Source of the DNA: a bacterium
Lineage (GTDB): Bacteria > UBA6262 > WVXT01
Reading direction: 5' to 3'
Assembly (NCBI GenBank): GCA_035530055.1
Contig: DATKVN010000007.1
Location: 1-31,094 of the forward strand
Length of the DNA stretch: 31,094 bases
The notes beneath the pieces are model-generated. The model saw only the letters and a program-made list of their open reading frames with translations, was not told the DNA's origin and did not search any database. Shown one piece after another: positions 23,665 to 31,094 of the stretch. Numbering within the stretch: position 1 is the stretch's first letter; each line of letters opens with the position of its first letter. The translations under genes were made by a program, and so were the position numbers.

Positions 23665-25857
23665 ATGAGCCTTTTAAACCACTACGCAATTGCCCCTTTA
23701 TTGACCTCCCTTACAACTTTTCTACTTGCAACTTTTGTCTATTTTAAAAACAGAAAAGGTAAAACAAACAGAATCTTTGCGCTCTATTACCTCAGCATTA
23801 CGGTTTGGAGTTTTTGCCAAGGCCTTCTTTTTTATGCTCAGAATCCACAAGACAAAGCAATGGCTCTGCTTTGGGCCCGATTGCTTCATTGTGGCGTATT
23901 TTTTATTCCAACTCTATTTGTACACTTTATCCTCATTTTTTTGGATGAGATTAAACAAAGAAAGAATGTGGTTGTTCTAGGCTATTTAATTAGCTTTTTT
24001 CTTTTGATTATCTGCCCAACCAAATTGTTCATAAAGGATATGGTTCCTAAATTTTTGTTTAGATACATTGTTGAGCCAGGGGCTTTTTACCTGGTTTGTC
24101 TTCTCTTTTTCGTTGCGTATGTAACTTATGGATTATATAAGCTATTTAAAGCGCACCATACTTTTTCTGGAATCAGGGCAAATCAGACGAAGTATTTGTT
24201 TTGGGGGTCGTTACTTGGATATATGGGCGGGTCTCTCAATTTCTTGTGGGTTTTTAACATAAGGCTGTATCCCCTTAATCCGTTTGGGATCTATACAGTA
24301 CCTCTTTATGTTTTTGTTGTAGCTTACGCTATTGTTAAACATCGCTTGATGGACATTAATGTAGCCATTACCCGAGGAACTGTATTTGCGACCGTATATG
24401 CCTTTGTGCTTGTCACTCCTTTGGTATTGGGATACTGGGGCAAAGCCTACTTTTTCGACAGGATAGGAGGAAACTGGTGGTTTGTGCCTGTCGGCATGGC
24501 ACTTCTTCTGGCCAGTTTAGGCCCGGCTATTTATGGGTTCATACGCCGGAAAACCGAGGCTGCTCTTTTCAGCGAACGGCGGAGATACCAGAAGAATTTA
24601 ATTGCGCTGGCAAAGCAGATGACCCTGACCAAGGACTTGCGAAGCCTCTTGGTTTTAGTCATCCGCAACGTGACAAAGGAAATCGGAATCAGTCATGCCC
24701 GCATATATCTTCTTGACAAGAAAGCCGATGAATACGTGAGGGAAGTCTGCTATGGCAAGGAGAGAAGAAGGCAGTTTGGAGATTCCCTGTCTGGGGATGC
24801 GCCTCTAGTCCGTATGTTGGCTGGAAGCAGAGACATAGGACCCCTTTTGAAGGAAGAAATCATAAGCCATTTTGAAATTAATGAGCCTGAACATTCGGAA
24901 GAAGTAAAAAAACAATTGAGAAGCATGGGGGCATCTCTATTATTGCCTGCCTTTATTGGCAAAGAGCTTGTTGCCTTTTTGGTTCTTGGCACAAAGCGCT
25001 CCAGGGAGATTTACACGCCCGAGGATTTGGATATGTTCAAGATTCTGGCCGGACAGGCTGCTCTGGCGGTTGAGAATGCCCAGTTCTATCAGGAACTTAA
25101 AGAATCCCAGGCGACGATGTTTCAGGCAGCCAAGCTCTCTTCCATAGGCGAGTTGGCTACCGGTTTTGCCCATCAGATAGATAATCCTCTGGCTGTGATT
25201 AGCTGCGGGGCCCAGTTATGCGTACGCGACATAAAAGACCTTTTAGACAGAAAAGATATAAGCGAGGAAGACAGAAAAAAACTTTTAGAAGAGATAAAAG
25301 ACAGACAGGAGAGAATGATAGAGACCGCTCATAAAGGGGCTGACCTTGTGCAGAGGATAAGGGGTTATGCCAAGCCTGCGGACAGAGACTTTGAGGCCAC
25401 AGACTTGAATTCCGTAATGGAAGACACCCTAGGCTTGGCCCAGTATCAGATTTCCCATGGGGGCATAAACGTAACCAAGGATATCTCCCAGGACTTGCCT
25501 AAGATAAAAGGGATTGGTGTCCAGCTCCAGCAGGCTTTTCTGAACATGGTCATAAATGCCTGCGAGGCTATGGCCGGCAAGAAAGGAGAACTTGGCATTT
25601 CGGCAAGAGTTGGGCAAGAAAATCCCAATAAGGTGGAGATAACCATATCGGACAATGGTCACGGGATTCCCAAAGAGAATTTAAAAAAATTATTTGACAT
25701 CTTCTATACAACCAAGGGCCCGCAGGGAACCGGAATGGGCCTGTCAATGGCCTACCGCATCATAAAAGACCACAATGGAGATATAGACATAGATAGCGAG
25801 GTAGGAAAAGGAACCAAGTTTACTATCTCGTTGCCAATCTGGGAAGAGAAATCCTGA
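23665..25857 (+). CDS. Sensor histidine kinase with 7TM N-terminus and GAF domain
   Basis: The protein has 730 residues. About seven to eight hydrophobic segments (about 8-292) match the N-terminal 7TM region found in some histidine kinases. A charged linker leads to a GAF domain (about 325-475) ending in FKILAGQAALAVENAQFY. A HisKA-type segment with H503 in ELATGFAHQIDNPLAV follows, then an NtrB-like ATPase domain with MVINACEAM, DNGHGIPKEN and GTGMGLSMAYRI. It should phosphorylate a response regulator not encoded beside it. An AACAGGAAA site precedes the ATG. It is the second gene after the PilZ-radical SAM protein and probably cotranscribed, suggesting a shared signalling context. Confidence 0.93.
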   Translation: MSLLNHYAIAPLLTSLTTFLLATFVYFKNRKGKTNRIFALYYLSITVWSFCQGLLFYAQNPQDKAMALLWARLLHCGVFFIPTLFVHFILIFLDEIKQRKNVVVLGYLISFFLLIICPTKLFIKDMVPKFLFRYIVEPGAFYLVCLLFFVAYVTYGLYKLFKAHHTFSGIRANQTKYLFWGSLLGYMGGSLNFLWVFNIRLYPLNPFGIYTVPLYVFVVAYAIVKHRLMDINVAITRGTVFATVYAFVLVTPLVLGYWGKAYFFDRIGGNWWFVPVGMALLLASLGPAIYGFIRRKTEAALFSERRRYQKNLIALAKQMTLTKDLRSLLVLVIRNVTKEIGISHARIYLLDKKADEYVREVCYGKERRRQFGDSLSGDAPLVRMLAGSRDIGPLLKEEIISHFEINEPEHSEEVKKQLRSMGASLLLPAFIGKELVAFLVLGTKRSREIYTPEDLDMFKILAGQAALAVENAQFYQELKESQATMFQAAKLSSIGELATGFAHQIDNPLAVISCGAQLCVRDIKDLLDRKDISEEDRKKLLEEIKDRQERMIETAHKGADLVQRIRGYAKPADRDFEATDLNSVMEDTLGLAQYQISHGGINVTKDISQDLPKIKGIGVQLQQAFLNMVINACEAMAGKKGELGISARVGQENPNKVEITISDNGHGIPKENLKKLFDIFYTTKGPQGTGMGLSMAYRIIKDHNGDIDIDSEVGKGTKFTISLPIWEEKS

Positions 25858-26072
25858 GCAGGGCACGTGACGTAACCGATCCAGCTGAATGTGAAAACTA
25901 TTGAGTGAAAAAAGGGAATCCCCTAATGAATAATAAACTTCTAATATTTTTGTCCTTTCTATTCTTGACAGGTTGTGCGACCTATCAAATAAGACCTTTA
26001 GAAACAGAAAAAACTGTCTGGGTGAAAGTAAAGTCAGCAAATATAAAGGATGGCCCCTCCACGGCGAAATAT

Positions 26073-26101
26073 ATTATATTTAAACTTCTTGCAAAAAGCA
26101 A
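26073..26101 (-). promoter_or_regulatory. Orphan promoter copy resembling the tRNA promoter
   Basis: On the minus strand, TTGCTT (26096-26101), a 17-nt spacer and TATAAT (26073-26078) occur within a block sharing about 85% identity with 22112-22170. It points into, and antisense to, the lipoprotein frame; no tRNA or gene follows. Confidence 0.55.
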
Positions 26102-26123
26102 GGAAAATAAAAATTTGTCAACC

Positions 26124-26160
26124 CAAAAGAAAAAAGCCCTTGCCTCAAATACAAGGGCTT
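26124..26160 (-). terminator. Minus-strand intrinsic terminator downstream of tnpB
   Basis: Read on the minus strand, AAGCCCTTG (26160-26152) pairs with CAAGGGCTT (26142-26134) and is followed by a T-rich tract to 26124. It would end any transcript leaving the transposon through tnpB. It directly abuts the orphan promoter block. Confidence 0.75.
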
Positions 26161-26186
26161 CCTCCAAGATTCCCCTAACATGGTAA

Positions 26187-26400
26187 AGTGACATACTCAC
26201 GGGATTGAAATCCCGTGCATCTTTCAAGATGCGAGAGTTTCCTGCTTCTTCGAGTTGACTTGCTTCATCGACAGAATCGAAGAAACAGAGGCCATTCTCT
26301 CCACAGGCGTTATTTCGGGCATGCCCTGCCCTACGCTTAATATTATACTTGATGCGTTATCATCCCTGTCATGGACTGTGCCACAGTTGGGGCATGTCCA
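26187..26400 (-). ncRNA. Possible omega (reRNA) guide RNA region of TnpB
   Basis: In IS605-family elements the guide RNA of TnpB overlaps the 3' end of tnpB and runs to the right end, with the guide segment just outside. The corresponding stretch here contains the perfect right-end hairpin (26198-26217) and a smaller GCATC/GATGC stem at 26217-26232. The RNA itself is inferred from family knowledge, and its ends are uncertain. Confidence 0.4.
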
Positions 26401-27396
26401 TGTCCTCCGGGATAACTTTAAATCACTCATTACAAACCGACAAATACTGCATTCCTTACTGGACGGATAAAATCTCGGTATCTGTTTCACCGTCCTGCCA
26501 TACCAATCAGCTTTGTATTGCACCTGTCGGCATAACTCTCCCCATCCACTATCGCTGATAGCTTTAGCAAGGTAACGGTTACGAACCATGCCCTTCACAT
26601 TTAAGTCTTCAAGGCATATCACCTGGTTTTCGTTGATAAGCCTATGGGACAGTTTGTGAAGAAAATCATTACGCTGATTCGTAATCTTCTCGTTAAGCTT
26701 TGCCACTTTTAGCCGTGCTTTATTGCGATTTCTAGAGCTTTTCTCTTTCCTAGATAACTGACGTTGTAGTTTCTTAAGAAGTCGCTCTGATTGCAACAAC
26801 GTCTTAGGATGCTCTATCTTCTCGCCCCCTGACAGTGTGGCAAAATGCGTAAGCCCGAGGTCAACGCCTATCTTGCGGTTCGTAATAGGCAGTTTTTCCG
26901 TTACTGTTTTAGAAATTATGGATACAAAATATTTGCCTGATGGTGTTTTGGAAATGGTTGCAATCCCGGGAATACCATTAATTGCCCTGTGCAGTTTGAC
27001 CTTAATGCCATCTTTGGCTTTCGGTATGTAGAGCTTATCATCCTCAATTCTGAAGTTCTGTGGAACAGCAAAGGACTGAAATCCATTTTTTGTCTTAAAT
27101 CTCGGATAGCCGCCAAAACCTTTAAAAAAACGCCTGTATGCCTTTTCAAGGTTTAATACTACGTCTTGCAACGATTGGGAATTTACATCTTTTAACCATG
27201 GGAATTCAGTTTTAAGATTTTTCAACTGACGTTTGCACTCAAATCCAGATATTGATTGTTTATTTCTCTGCCATGTATCTCTCCGTAAAGCAAGAAAGTG
27301 GTTATACACAAAACGACAACTACCAAAGTGTTTCTCAAGAAACTCCTTCTGTTTTTCGGTAGGATACAGCCTGTATTTAAATGCCTTTAAGATCAT
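26224..27396 (-). CDS. tnpB: TnpB RNA-guided nuclease of IS605 family
   Basis: The protein has 390 residues and is complete. The N-terminus AFKYRLYPTEKQKEFLEKHFGSCRFVYNHFL is the classical TnpB helix-turn-helix-like start. RuvC-type acidic residues are seen in IGVDLGLTHFA, VICLEDLNVKGM and VHDRDDNASSI. The zinc finger has CSICRF and CPNCG. TnpB uses a guide RNA from the transposon end to cut DNA next to a short target motif and helps retain the element after excision. All catalytic groups are intact, so activity is expected. Its ATG overlaps the tnpA stop by four bases. A terminator follows the element. Confidence 0.94.
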   Translation of the reverse strand: MILKAFKYRLYPTEKQKEFLEKHFGSCRFVYNHFLALRRDTWQRNKQSISGFECKRQLKNLKTEFPWLKDVNSQSLQDVVLNLEKAYRRFFKGFGGYPRFKTKNGFQSFAVPQNFRIEDDKLYIPKAKDGIKVKLHRAINGIPGIATISKTPSGKYFVSIISKTVTEKLPITNRKIGVDLGLTHFATLSGGEKIEHPKTLLQSERLLKKLQRQLSRKEKSSRNRNKARLKVAKLNEKITNQRNDFLHKLSHRLINENQVICLEDLNVKGMVRNRYLAKAISDSGWGELCRQVQYKADWYGRTVKQIPRFYPSSKECSICRFVMSDLKLSRRTWTCPNCGTVHDRDDNASSIILSVGQGMPEITPVERMASVSSILSMKQVNSKKQETLAS

Positions 27397-27794
27397 CCCT
27401 TCCTCTGGTCTTCAACATACTTTTTAATGGTTTCTTCTGATATGTGCCCTATCGTTTCAATGTATGTTGATGGATTCCACAACTGACCTTTCCACAGATT
27501 CTTCTTTATCCTCGGAAACTCTATAAATATTCTTCTGCCGGAAATGCCTTTGAACATTTTATAGATATAAGATGCAGAAAATTTCGGATGCGCCGATACA
27601 AAAACATGCACGTGATCTGACATCACTTCTATACTCTTGATTTCAAACCCTTTTTCTTTCGCTATGTCGTATAAAATAACTTTCAGCCTGTCAGCTATCT
27701 TTTCGGTTAAAACCTCCCGTCTGTATTTAACTGACCATACAATATGGTAATTAACATTATATACAACTGTCCTTGCGTGTGTGAGATTCCCCAT
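27393..27794 (-). CDS. tnpA: IS200/IS605 Y1 transposase
   Basis: The protein has 133 residues from ATG 27794. The HUH metal-binding motif is DHVHVFVSAHP, and the catalytic tyrosine is in the C-terminal helix TIKKYVEDQ. YHIVWSVKYRREVL near the N-terminus and QLWNPSTYIETIGHI are also family-typical. It cuts and rejoins single-stranded transposon ends recognised through their hairpins. The length is normal, so it is likely functional. The promoter -10 box lies only nine bases before the ATG, implying a leaderless or nearly leaderless mRNA; I see no ribosome site. The frame extends six residues upstream but would overlap the promoter. Confidence 0.93.
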   Translation of the reverse strand: MGNLTHARTVVYNVNYHIVWSVKYRREVLTEKIADRLKVILYDIAKEKGFEIKSIEVMSDHVHVFVSAHPKFSASYIYKMFKGISGRRIFIEFPRIKKNLWKGQLWNPSTYIETIGHISEETIKKYVEDQRKG

Positions 27795-27802
27795 ATGTAG
27801 AT

Positions 27803-27831
27803 AGTATAACAAAAAGTATCAGTTAAGTCAA
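27803..27831 (-). promoter_or_regulatory. Promoter of tnpA
   Basis: On the minus strand, TTGACT (27826-27831), a 17-nt spacer and TATACT (27803-27808) place initiation at about 27796, within a few bases of the ATG at 27794. Confidence 0.78.
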
Positions 27832-27923
27832 TAATTTGCACTATAAACACCTTAACAGATAGTCGCTTTCATCTCGGTATTAAAATACCAAGGATTCCCG
27901 CGGCTCGATTCCTAAATTTTCAA

Positions 27924-28460
27924 TTAAGGAATAGTTAGCCTTTGCCCAGGGTAAATTAAATCGGGATCCTTAATTTTATCCTGGTTTGCTCTGTAAATCC
28001 TCTTCCACTTCCAAGGATCTCCATAAAATCTCCTCTTCTTGGCAATGTTCCAGAGACAATCTCGATCCCTCTCCCAGGTTCCTACCACATAAATTCTTGG
28101 TGCTTCTTCTACCACCTCTTCCCCTTCTACTGCAATTTCCTCTTCTTCTCCTCCTTTTGCCTCTGCCAAAGCCGCTTCTCTTGCTTCATTTGCAGATGCT
28201 TCTGCCTCCCAAGCTCTGGAAGTAGCAGTTGCATAGTCGCCTTCGGCGAAGGCACTTCGTGCCCACTCAAGTAAAGACTCTGCTATTGTGGTATCAGCAC
28301 CAACCTCCCGGGCAGCACTTATTGCTTCATCAGCAGAAGCAATGGCATTCTCTGCATCTACTCTGGCCTGATCAACAGGTGGAATTAAAGGCCTTTTTGG
28401 GCATCCTGTCAACCCTACCAAAAGAAGACTCAACAAAAACAGTCCCAAAACTCTCTTCAT
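27924..28460 (-). CDS. LysM-domain lipoprotein
   Basis: The protein has 178 residues from ATG 28460. The signal sequence MKRVLGLFLLSLLLVGLTGC ends in an LTGC lipobox, so it is probably lipid-anchored. An alanine/glutamate-rich helical region follows (about 28-110, with repeated AxxAxxA patterns), then an acidic linker. The C-terminal LysM-like segment runs YVVGTWERDRDCLWNIAKKRRFYGDPWKWKRIYRANQDKI to LIYPGQRLTIP. LysM binds peptidoglycan, so it may tether the outer membrane to the wall. A very strong GGGGGGTGAAGAA ribosome site decides the start; the frame extends 14 residues upstream across that site and is rejected there. The transposon is inserted just downstream. Confidence 0.9.
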   Translation of the reverse strand: MKRVLGLFLLSLLLVGLTGCPKRPLIPPVDQARVDAENAIASADEAISAAREVGADTTIAESLLEWARSAFAEGDYATATSRAWEAEASANEAREAALAEAKGGEEEEIAVEGEEVVEEAPRIYVVGTWERDRDCLWNIAKKRRFYGDPWKWKRIYRANQDKIKDPDLIYPGQRLTIP

Positions 28461-28639
28461 TTCTTCACCCCCCTTTCCTTCATTCCAAAAATTTGTTACC
28501 ATCTCGAAACATAATTCCGCTACAACCCTATAGTCTGTCCAGGGCTAACCTTACGGAATAAGCAACCCTCTCCGGACCAAACTCAAGGGAGACACTCTTA
28601 TAGACTACATCAAATACCAATTCATTTTACAGACTCTTT

Positions 28640-29305
28640 CTATTTGTACCGTGAGAAGTCAACCTTAAAACTACTCTTCCCTCTATCTTTAATCAGGACT
28701 ATCGTAGCTTTGGCTTTCGTGTTAATTTTGGAGTAAGGAAAGGAGGCTATTATCGTTGCCTGGTATGAGAGACTTGTTGGAGAGGAAGCGTTCGTGTTGG
28801 TCCATCGGGGAGCACGGGGATTTACAGGCTGGATAACCTTCTTGCCTTCTGTTAAGACTATATGGTAATTTTCGGCAAAGTCAATCTTATCTCCGTAAGT
28901 ACAAATCCCAATCCAAAGTTCTTTGCTATTCAAGATTTCCTCAATTTCTTCTCTCTCTGGGCTTTTATACCTCTTTGCCAATCGACAGCCCAAGAAGGCA
29001 AGGGTGTAAAACTTAGTAGCCACGAATCCGTATTCCTTTCGACCTACCCCTCCACCAAAACAGTAAAGTGAGCGAATACTCTCAGGAGAATCCCTATTTT
29101 TCACTCCTAAATCGATAGCTTCTTTAACCTCGTCTTCGGTTAAATCAACCTTGATCCCGTCAGTATACATAGCCACTCCTATTTCTTCCAGGGATAGTTT
29201 TCTCATCGGGCCATAGTCTTTTCTTCCACTCCCAAGAATAGAGGGTAAGTATGAGCTAAGGTCACTTTTTAAGAGTCTAGCAGTCAACAGGTGCCGTTTT
29301 CTCAA
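28640..29305 (-). CDS. Hypothetical protein, no family recognised
   Basis: A 221-residue frame with a TTG start at 29305 and AAAAGG about nine bases upstream. A shorter version from ATG 29206 (MRKLSLEEIGVAMYTDG) is possible but lacks a ribosome site. The sequence is moderately charged, with a conserved-looking middle (YGFVATKFYTLAFLGCRLAKRY, KELWIGICTYGDKIDFAENYHIVL) and a beta-rich C-terminus. There is no obvious signal peptide or membrane helix in the frame as read, and the N-terminus could be incomplete. It lies among small accessory genes on the same strand. I do not recognise a function. The 29306-29450 gap upstream shows no clear promoter. Confidence 0.6.
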   Translation of the reverse strand: MRKRHLLTARLLKSDLSSYLPSILGSGRKDYGPMRKLSLEEIGVAMYTDGIKVDLTEDEVKEAIDLGVKNRDSPESIRSLYCFGGGVGRKEYGFVATKFYTLAFLGCRLAKRYKSPEREEIEEILNSKELWIGICTYGDKIDFAENYHIVLTEGKKVIQPVNPRAPRWTNTNASSPTSLSYQATIIASFPYSKINTKAKATIVLIKDRGKSSFKVDFSRYK

Positions 29306-29450
29306 TAATAAGACCTTTTTAAAAACTCAAATAAGAGTCTCTTCTGGCTCAGGGGAGAAATTCAGCCTTTCCCGTCAGTAAAAATAGCTTCACATTTGCT
29401 CTACAATCGACTTTCTCAACGTCGATAGTAGTCTCCCACTGCTTTTTTAC

Positions 29451-29810
29451 TCACTGAACTTTCCACTTGACATCAGTAACTGATACATCACTTACTGTTT
29501 TCCCTGTCCCGATGGACGTAATAGCGTATTCTGTTCGGCTTTCCCCTGCATTCAAATTCAATCCACTTGTCCAGGCGTCGTGAGGTAAAGAATTATAGGT
29601 AACCCTGTAGTGTATCTTATAGGTACCGATATCTCTTTCTCCGTCATTTCTTACCGGAATATACACCTCAACTTGCCCACTCGAGGAAGAATATTCATAC
29701 CTCTCGACACTTGCATTAAGGTGAGCTCTCTTTGCGCACCCGGTAGATAAGAATAAGGCAAAAGCAAGAACCAGAAATAGTAAAGGACACTCTATCAGGA
29801 ATTTTCTCAT
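29451..29810 (-). CDS. Small lipoprotein with Ig-like fold (predicted)
   Basis: The protein has 119 residues. The signal sequence ends in LFLSTGC, a lipobox. The mature part (about 95 residues) is beta-rich with alternating polar and hydrophobic strands (VEVYIPVRNDGERDIGTYKIHYRVTYNSL and ESRTEYAITSIGTG). It resembles small Ig-like or FxLYD-type domains that compare new and residual strands; this is fold-level impression only. A GGGAGGTGATAG ribosome site precedes the ATG. It is the next gene after a 32-residue ORF on the same strand. Confidence 0.8.
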   Translation of the reverse strand: MRKFLIECPLLFLVLAFALFLSTGCAKRAHLNASVERYEYSSSSGQVEVYIPVRNDGERDIGTYKIHYRVTYNSLPHDAWTSGLNLNAGESRTEYAITSIGTGKTVSDVSVTDVKWKVQ

Positions 29811-29888
29811 CTTTCTATCACCTCCCTTTCTTAATTATCGCCTTCTCAGGGTCTCTTTTAGGTCTTTGATCTTATTCTTACATTCTCT

Positions 29889-29987
29889 TCAACTCTTGCT
29901 TCCTTTTTTATATCTCTTTAATTCTTTTTGGAGAGAGGTTATCTGAGATCTTGTATCAGGTTTGTCCTTCTTAATTTTGCCCCGCAT
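29889..29987 (-). CDS. Small basic protein, 32 residues
   Basis: An ATG at 29987 preceded by a near-perfect AAGGAGGTG ribosome site with seven-base spacing opens a 32-codon frame. It begins MRGKIKKDKPDTRSQ and ends KRYKKGSKS. The product is very basic, and its middle (SQITSLQKELKRYKK) could form a short coiled helix. The strength of the ribosome site is the main support. No function can be assigned; an RNA- or DNA-binding role would fit the charge but is a guess. Confidence 0.6.
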   Translation of the reverse strand: MRGKIKKDKPDTRSQITSLQKELKRYKKGSKS

Positions 29988-30179
29988 TTTGACACCTCCT
30001 TAATCCAATTTATAACACTAGATTCCCGCGGTTTCTGCTCTCCAGACAGGGGAGACCTCTAATACTACCAACCTTTCCACTGCCAGGCTCATTCCTGCTG
30101 CTACCAGGGTTATCTCTCCCGGGGTCAATTTCTTCAATTGCTCAATACCAGCATTTATCCCTATATTCTAAAAAGATCT

Positions 30180-30593
30180 TTAGACGCCTCCCGGTAAGTA
30201 GACATTGAGAGAGCTATCATAAAAGCCGATTCCAGCTACCGAAAGGCTCTTCTCTATAATCAAGTCTCCTGCTTTTCTTATAGAACGCTTCGGGACTATG
30301 AGATAGAATCTTGACACTCCAACGTTATAGATTCTCCACTGCTCGGCCTCTTCAGAATCTATGCTATCCCCTGTCTCAATTTCAAAGAGATCTGTAATTT
30401 CTCCCACTTCTGAAGGTCTAACTACCAAATCGGGATACACAAAAGTCCCGCCTCTTTTGACTGACGCATTGGGGTTTTTCTCCTGTCCTGGATTTGCCAC
30501 GACATATTTCCCTTGATTTTCCAGCCACCCTTTTAATCTCCTAATAATAAAGTCGTGAACCTTCCAATTCTCATTACTTCTATGTTTACTCAT
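30180..30593 (-). CDS. Putative PD-(D/E)xK-like nuclease-fold protein
   Basis: The protein has 137 residues. N-terminal helices (NWKVHDFIIRRLKGWLENQG) are followed by TFVYPDLVVRPS and then LFEIETGDSIDSEEAEQWRIY. The PD...ExE spacing followed by a helix and a strand (RFYLIVPKR) is like the core of restriction-endonuclease-fold domains. The lysine of the usual ExK is threonine or glutamate here, so catalysis is uncertain. An AAGGAG ribosome site precedes the ATG. It lies between a HesB-like gene upstream and a 32-residue ORF downstream. A defence or repair role is possible but not shown. Confidence 0.65.
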   Translation of the reverse strand: MSKHRSNENWKVHDFIIRRLKGWLENQGKYVVANPGQEKNPNASVKRGGTFVYPDLVVRPSEVGEITDLFEIETGDSIDSEEAEQWRIYNVGVSRFYLIVPKRSIRKAGDLIIEKSLSVAGIGFYDSSLNVYLPGGV

Positions 30594-30705
30594 TCACGCT
30601 ACTCCTTATTAAGGAATTTCCTAATTCCCTTCCTCGTCACCTTTAATGTAAATCTTCAGCGGAAACTTAAACGAGGGAATAATCGGCTAATTCGGCTTTG
30701 CAGCA

Positions 30706-30999
30706 TTATGTACCAGGAGCAGGCTTCGATATGGTGAAACCTGTACCTTGAGGTGTTTCCTGGTAATCGATAACCAGACCCTTTAGCGCTGGGGCTAAAT
30801 CAGAGGCTATAAGCAATAGCTTTATACCCTTTTCGCTTTTCACTACTTGATCCTCTTCTTTTTCTTTGTCCAAAACCAACTCTAACTTGTTTGGCATCGC
30901 CGGGGAAGAAGTAATCCTGATAGCCACTTCTGGTTCCGTTATCTGTTTTTGTAAGAGTTCTTTAAGTTTTTCTTTTGCAGTTGCAGTCACTGTTAACAT
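30706..30999 (-). CDS. HesB/IscA-like protein lacking cysteines
   Basis: The protein has 97 residues from ATG 30999, which has a near-perfect AAGGAGG ribosome site; the frame extends six residues upstream across that site. MLTVTATAKEKLKELLQKQ, EVAIRITSSPAMPNKLELVLDKE and VKSEKGIKLLLIASDLAPALKGLVIDYQ follow the layout of the HesB/IscA fold. In true iron-sulfur carriers a Cys and a C-terminal CxC bind the cluster; none of these is present, as the protein has no cysteine. It is therefore unlikely to carry a cluster in the usual way and may belong to the non-cluster branch of the family. Confidence 0.75.
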   Translation of the reverse strand: MLTVTATAKEKLKELLQKQITEPEVAIRITSSPAMPNKLELVLDKEKEEDQVVKSEKGIKLLLIASDLAPALKGLVIDYQETPQGTGFTISKPAPGT

Positions 31000-31094
31000 A
31001 TCATACCTCCTTACCATATGCTTTTATACTTCTTATACTCATTACCCTAAGGCTTTCGGGGTTTTCTCCAAATTGGATTCTACGCTGTTACCCT

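Larger units (their letters stand above)
25926..26186 (+). pseudogene. Lipoprotein with SH3b-like start, 3' end replaced
   Basis: The frame encodes 86 residues. It starts with signal sequence MNNKLLIFLSFLFLTGC, whose LTGC is a lipobox, followed by VWVKVKSANIKDGPST, the typical first strands of a bacterial SH3 domain. From codon GCG at 26064 onward, the DNA is a ~59-bp block almost identical to the tRNA promoter region at 22112-22170, followed by a minus-strand terminator. The remaining residues therefore translate regulatory DNA and are probably not native. The frame appears to be a gene broken by rearrangement, though a short lipoprotein may still be made. A GTG at 25905 would add seven residues but weakens the signal peptide. 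Confidence 0.55.
26187..27895 (-). mobile_element. IS200/IS605-type element (tnpA-tnpB)
   Basis: The unit has a Y1 transposase gene followed by tnpB on the same strand with a four-base overlap. Subterminal hairpins lie outside both genes: a perfect 9-bp stem CACGGGATT/AATCCCGTG at 26198-26217 on the tnpB side, and CTTGGTATT/AATACCGAG at 27873-27892 on the tnpA side. Such ends without inverted or direct terminal repeats are typical of this single-strand transposing family. The exact boundaries cannot be set without an empty site; those given are approximate. Both proteins keep their catalytic residues. Confidence 0.85.

Noticed and set aside
30018-30167. Open minus-strand frame of about 50 codons (contains IEQLKKLTPGEITLVAAG)
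   Set aside because: The protein-like composition is tempting, but there is no ATG or GTG start with a ribosome site; it could be a decayed gene fragment.
1-31094. CRISPR arrays and rRNA genes
   Set aside because: I see no regularly spaced identical repeats with unique spacers and no rRNA-like sequence.

Overview
The window comes from an uncultured-type bacterial chromosome. It carries outer-membrane PorV/PorQ-family proteins, two secreted proteins with C-terminal FlgD/type IX-like sorting domains (one with the PNPFNP motif), lipoproteins, many sensor histidine kinases and abundant palindromic intergenic repeats. This fits a Gram-negative candidate-phylum lineage (FCB-like or a neighbour). 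I cannot name the phylum. Promoters are strikingly canonical: TTGACN or close variants, a 17-nt spacer and TATAAT or TATACT recur at several sites on both strands.

Layout. 1-600: repeats, then a strong promoter, a cyclic-di-GMP-I (GEMM) riboswitch and an intrinsic terminator. 602-3160: a riboswitch-controlled secreted protein with a sorting domain, followed by a PorV-like protein. 3249-11052 (minus): a run encoding a CARDB-type secreted protein with a sorting domain, a PorV-TPR protein, a membrane histidine kinase and, after a repeat cluster, a REC-GAF-PAS-histidine kinase. 11275-13975 (plus): a diacylglycerol-kinase-like protein, a CPBP membrane protease and an NAD-dependent epimerase. 13988-22075 (minus): a housekeeping cluster of tRNA(CAU), tilS, ftsH, folE, folP and a GNAT-like protein. 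ftsH is interrupted in frame by a 471-residue intein carrying a LAGLIDADG endonuclease and an HTH-like segment. 22493-25857 (plus): a PilZ-radical SAM fusion and a 7TM-GAF histidine kinase. 25926-27900: a chimeric lipoprotein remnant, then an IS200/IS605-type element (tnpA and tnpB) in minus orientation. 27924-30999 (minus): small accessory genes (LysM lipoprotein, unknown protein, small lipoprotein, 32-residue protein, nuclease-like protein, cysteine-less HesB/IscA-like protein).

How it fits together. Cyclic-di-GMP appears twice: in the riboswitch before a secreted sorting-domain protein, and in a PilZ receiver domain fused to a radical SAM enzyme. Surface secretion (PorV-like proteins plus sorting-domain cargo) is also cotranscribed with sensor kinases. 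The most unusual items are the FtsH intein at the Walker B site, the PilZ-radical SAM fusion, the riboswitch whose 3' strand is duplicated in its terminator, and the tRNA(CAU) immediately upstream of tilS. All identifications come from reading motifs by eye; no database search was run.
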